Shown in pieces: positions 61,238-64,000 of a stretch of DNA of 64,000 nt (within the stretch, counting starts at the first letter, position 1; every line of letters begins with the position of its first letter). This DNA is from Mesorhizobium sp. CU3 (lineage in GTDB: Bacteria > Pseudomonadota > Alphaproteobacteria > Rhizobiales > Rhizobiaceae): the NCBI RefSeq assembly GCF_006442965.1, contig NZ_VFWX01000012.1:124001-188000 (forward strand), read 5' to 3'. The position numbers and the translations under genes were made by a program. The notes under the pieces were generated by a model. It ran no database searches. It saw only the letters and a list, made by a program, of their open reading frames with translations, and was not told where the DNA came from.

Positions 61238-61266
61238 CGGAGTAGCAACGACGCAATCTTCGGATC

Positions 61267-61296
61267 TCGAGGCGGCCGCGTTTGCGGCCGCCTCGA
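61267..61296 (+). other. Strong stem-loop between binding-protein and permease genes
   Basis: TCGAGGCGGCCGC (61267-61279) pairs perfectly with GCGGCCGCCTCGA (61284-61296) over GTTT, a 13-bp stem. It has no T-run and sits in the gap before the permease gene, so it more likely shields the binding-protein message than ends transcription. Confidence 0.55.
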
Positions 61297-61324
61297 AGGC
61301 TGCGGCCGTGCGGAATCGGCGAGG

Positions 61325-62179
61325 ATGAGCAAGAGCAAAGTTTGGACACCGGATAGGGTGATGAAATTGCTGGTGTTGCCGCCGGCACTCTTCTTGTTGC
61401 CAACTTTCATCCTGCCGCTGGTTATCGTTGTGTACCGCGGCTTCAACGGTCCCGACTACAGCCTTGACCAATTCCGGCAGATCTTCTCAAACACGATCTA
61501 CGTTTGGGTTCTGATCCAAACCTTCAAGACAGCGCTGATAGCGACCTGCGCGGCGTTTCTTATTGGTTTCCCCATCGCGCATGTGATTTCTCGGGCAAGA
61601 CCCTTCTGGGCCAACATCGCCTTCGCTTGCGTCATGATCCCACTTTGGACAAGCGTCGTGACACGTACCTACGCTTGGATAGCGCTGCTTGGGCGGCGAG
61701 GCCTTATCAATACTGTCCTGACCGACGTCGGATTGATAGGCGCGCCGTTGGATCTGATGTACAATTCCTTGGCGGTTCAGATCGGCATGGTGCAAGTGCT
61801 GTTGCCATTGATGATACTGCCGCTTGTCAGCACGATGCGGCAGCTCGACCGAACCAAGCTGATGGCCGCGCAGATTCTCGGGGCCAACCCAATTCGCGCA
61901 TTCGTCCATATCTATATCCCCATGTGTCTGCCCGGCATCATGGCAGGCTCAGTTCTCGTCTTCATCAGCGCGCTCGGGTTCTATGTGACGCCGGCGCTGC
62001 TCGGACGCGACAACGAGATGATGATCGCAGTACTCATTGAGCAGGAAGTCACCAAGACACTCAACTGGCAGTTGGCATCGGCCTTGGCGTCGGTGTTGCT
62101 GGTCATGGTGTTTATATCAGTGTGGCTGATCCTGGCTTTGTCACGACTTCGCGGGGTAAAATTGGAGCCGTCGACATGA
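61325..62179 (+). CDS. Polyamine-type ABC importer 2, permease (PotB type)
   Basis: A 284-residue permease with helices such as LLVLPPALFLLPTFILPLVIVVYRGF and IALIATCAAFLIGFPIAHVIS-like segments. The EAA loop reads KLMAAQILGANPIRAFVHIYIPMCLPGIMAG. GGYxxTP-type PotB ending (LGFYVTPALLGRDNEMMIAVLIEQ) is seen. Its stop overlaps the next start (ATGA). Confidence 0.92.
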   Translation: MSKSKVWTPDRVMKLLVLPPALFLLPTFILPLVIVVYRGFNGPDYSLDQFRQIFSNTIYVWVLIQTFKTALIATCAAFLIGFPIAHVISRARPFWANIAFACVMIPLWTSVVTRTYAWIALLGRRGLINTVLTDVGLIGAPLDLMYNSLAVQIGMVQVLLPLMILPLVSTMRQLDRTKLMAAQILGANPIRAFVHIYIPMCLPGIMAGSVLVFISALGFYVTPALLGRDNEMMIAVLIEQEVTKTLNWQLASALASVLLVMVFISVWLILALSRLRGVKLEPST

Positions 62180-62994
62180 ACTGGCGTCTATTTGACCGTT
62201 TCGCGTCTGTCACGACCGTCGTCGTTGCGTTGCTGGGCTTAGCCTACATGCTGACGCCACTCTTCGTGATTTTTCCGATCTCGTTTAGCTCCGAGCGTTA
62301 CCTGCGCCTTCCAGTGCCATCTTACTCGATCCATTGGTATGAGCGGATGTGGAACAGCCAAGGGTACATGACGGCTTTCAGCAACACGATCCTCGTCGGA
62401 TTGGGCGTCGGCCTGGCGGCCGCCATTCTGGGCACGATGGCAGCGCTTGGCGTGGTCAGAGGCCGGCTTCGTTTCGGCGGCACAGTCTCGATGATGATCA
62501 TGTCCCCCCTAATCATGCCACAGATCATCTTGGCGATCGGGATCTTTCCGATCATGGCGGCCTTGGGCTTAGTTGGAACACGCGCTGCTGTAATCATGGC
62601 CCATGTGGCGATCGCGATCCCTCTTGTCTTCACGACTGTATCGGCATCACTACGCAGCTACAGCGACTCAATGGAACTCGCGGCTATGACCCTTGGCGCG
62701 AACAACGTGCGGACCTTTCTGCATGTGACACTGCCAATGATCCGGCTCGGCATAATTGTTGGCGCGATCTTTGCCTTCGCTCTTTCGTTTGATGAGATCA
62801 TCATCGCCTTGTTTCTTACCGATGCGTCGTCTGTGACGCTACCTGTCTTCATGTGGAACGAACTCCGCTATCAGATGGAGCCAACCATTGCCGCGGCTTC
62901 TACCGTCGCCGTCATCTTCTCGTTGAGCCTTCTCACCGCCGTGGCGCTTCTGCAGCGTGCCGGCAAACGCTTCTCCAATGACATGCACCAATGA
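62176..62994 (+). CDS. Polyamine-type ABC importer 2, permease (PotC type)
   Basis: A 272-residue permease. Helix 1 is TVVVALLGLAYMLTPLFVIFPISF, and the EAA loop reads SMELAAMTLGANNVRTFLHVTLPMIRLGIIVGAIFAFALSFDEIIIALFL, where SFDEIIIALFL is the PotC hallmark. Starts at the ATG that overlaps the upstream stop; ends with an ATGA overlap to the ATPase gene. Confidence 0.92.
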   Translation: MNWRLFDRFASVTTVVVALLGLAYMLTPLFVIFPISFSSERYLRLPVPSYSIHWYERMWNSQGYMTAFSNTILVGLGVGLAAAILGTMAALGVVRGRLRFGGTVSMMIMSPLIMPQIILAIGIFPIMAALGLVGTRAAVIMAHVAIAIPLVFTTVSASLRSYSDSMELAAMTLGANNVRTFLHVTLPMIRLGIIVGAIFAFALSFDEIIIALFLTDASSVTLPVFMWNELRYQMEPTIAAASTVAVIFSLSLLTAVALLQRAGKRFSNDMHQ

Positions 62995-64000
62995 ACCTAC
63001 AGAACCCGACCAGAGTCTCAGATCAGAAACTGGCCTCCCTCACAGAAAGGCCAAACGTACTCGGCGCCAGTGGGCGTGGTATCCGCTATGATGGCATTTC
63101 GAAGCGCTATGGCGGCGCGCTTGCCCTAAAGCCAACTTACCTTGATATCGAGCCCGGAGAGTTTTTCGCGATCATTGGACCCAGCGGGTCGGGAAAGACT
63201 ACATTGCTCGGCGTCACGGCTGGGTTCATCGCCGCCACGGAAGGGCATATCCTGATTGACGGGAAGAGCATTGAAGGCGTGCCACCCTTCAAGCGTAATA
63301 TCGGGATGGTGTTTCAGAATTATTCTCTGTTCCCTCACAAAACCGTTGGACAAAATATCGCCTTTCCGTTGCAGATGCGGGGCGTTCCCAAAGCCGACAT
63401 TTGGGTGCGGGTGCGGGATGCTCTAAAGCTGGTGCGTCTGGACGATTTCGTCGACCGGTATCCGAGTGCTCTTTCTGGCGGCCAACAGCAGCGCGTAGCG
63501 CTTGCTCGAGCCGCTGTCTACAACCCATCACTATTAGTGATGGACGAGCCACTAAGCGCGCTCGACAAGAACTTACGCGAGGAAATGCAATATGAGATCA
63601 AGCAGCTTCATGCCAAACTTGGATCGACAGTCCTTTACGTGACGCACGACCAAAGTGAGGCAGCTGCCATGGCGCACCGCATCGCAATCATGAATGGCGG
63701 CGAAATCGTGCAAATGGGCTCGGCGCGCGAACTATACCTCCGGCCGCGGAACCGCTTCGTGGCATCCTTTCTTGGGCAAGCTAATTTGCTGCACGTATCC
63801 AGGATGGAGCGCTCCGAAGCCGGCTTGATCGTTGACACCGACTGTGGCCTGAGACTCAGGTCGTCAGCTGTCGCTGGCGATGATGAGGATTGCTGCGTAT
63901 GCATTCGCCCCGAGGCCATTCGGATTTTCCGAACGCGTCCGGATACGGACAACGTCCAATCGGGCATCGTCATCGACAGCATGTTCACCAACGGTGTTCA
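62991..64000 (+). CDS. Polyamine-type ABC importer 2, ATP-binding protein, 3' end outside the window
   Basis: This frame starts at ATG 62991 within the permease stop and stays open to the right edge (336 residues seen). Walker A is GPSGSGKTT, the Q-loop is MVFQNYSLFPH, the signature is LSGGQQQRVALARA, Walker B is LLVMDEPLSALD and the switch His is in YVTHDQSEAAAMA. The TOBE domain begins (VCIRPEAIRIF). A non-conserved leader of about 30 residues precedes the first strand, so the real start may be later. It completes the importer of binding protein, two permeases and ATPase. Confidence 0.93.
   Translation, partial: MNLQNPTRVSDQKLASLTERPNVLGASGRGIRYDGISKRYGGALALKPTYLDIEPGEFFAIIGPSGSGKTTLLGVTAGFIAATEGHILIDGKSIEGVPPFKRNIGMVFQNYSLFPHKTVGQNIAFPLQMRGVPKADIWVRVRDALKLVRLDDFVDRYPSALSGGQQQRVALARAAVYNPSLLVMDEPLSALDKNLREEMQYEIKQLHAKLGSTVLYVTHDQSEAAAMAHRIAIMNGGEIVQMGSARELYLRPRNRFVASFLGQANLLHVSRMERSEAGLIVDTDCGLRLRSSAVAGDDEDCCVCIRPEAIRIFRTRPDTDNVQSGIVIDSMFTNGV

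Overview
The window is a high-GC, gene-dense stretch of chromosome. It looks like a metabolically versatile alphaproteobacterium of the Hyphomicrobiales, and Mesorhizobium or a close relative is the best guess. This rests on the GC-rich codon use, the EtfA/EtfB and PcaF-type thiolase sequences, the many CUT1- and polyamine-type ABC importers with Tat-exported binding proteins, and the number of catabolic modules each carrying its own GntR, ROK, TetR, IclR or AraC regulator. I saw no intact transposase, phage gene, CRISPR array, rRNA or complete tRNA.

Region by region. (1) 1-8.8 kb: the end of an Eis-like acetyltransferase, then a hydroxy-acid/amino-acid catabolic module. It holds an LhgO-type oxidase, an SMP-30 lactonase, an HpcH/HpaI aldolase, a RidA protein, an orphan family-5 solute-binding protein, a GntR/FCD regulator, an SDR and a D-serine-dehydratase-like PLP/metal enzyme. 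Two intergenic sites with the same half-site geometry (TTTTG-N13-CAAAA) tie its two ends together. (2) 9.1-20.3 kb, the most interesting part: a one-strand cluster with a self-sufficient CYP102 (P450 BM3-type) monooxygenase, an EthA/MymA-type Baeyer-Villiger monooxygenase fused in frame to an SDR, an HSL-family esterase, an acyl-CoA ligase and a FadL-type porin, headed by a VirS/OruR-type AraC regulator. Read as chemistry this is uptake, subterminal hydroxylation, oxidation to ketone, oxygen insertion to ester, hydrolysis and CoA activation of a long aliphatic chain. (3) 20.4-23.5 kb: etfA, etfB and an NmrA-like oxidoreductase. (4) 24.1-31.9 kb: a GH42 beta-galactosidase with a complete CUT1 sugar importer and a divergent ROK repressor over a perfect palindrome. 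(5) 32-34.6 kb: an MFS transporter and a lipoprotein esterase.

(6) 34.7-54.3 kb: a mosaic of a GMC oxidoreductase with a cysteine cluster, an Fe-S flavin demethylase-like enzyme, a zinc alcohol dehydrogenase, two paralogous TetR regulators, a VOC protein with an alpha/beta-hydrolase-fold protein lacking the nucleophilic serine, an EamA exporter, a 2-hydroxyacid dehydrogenase pseudogene, a polyamine-type ABC importer, a YjlB-like cupin, a small unknown protein, an IclR regulator and an amine-oxidase-like flavoprotein. A 13-bp motif (TAATRTCMRRTTA-like) precedes five of these transcription units and suggests one amine-related regulon. (7) 54.4-64 kb: a 3-oxoadipyl-CoA thiolase, a second closely related IclR regulator, a CaiB/BaiF CoA-transferase divergent from an NtaA/DszA-type flavin monooxygenase with two IclR-like operators between them, and a second polyamine-type ABC importer whose ATPase runs off the window. 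Start positions were chosen from Shine-Dalgarno sequences, family lengths and 4-bp ATGA overlaps.
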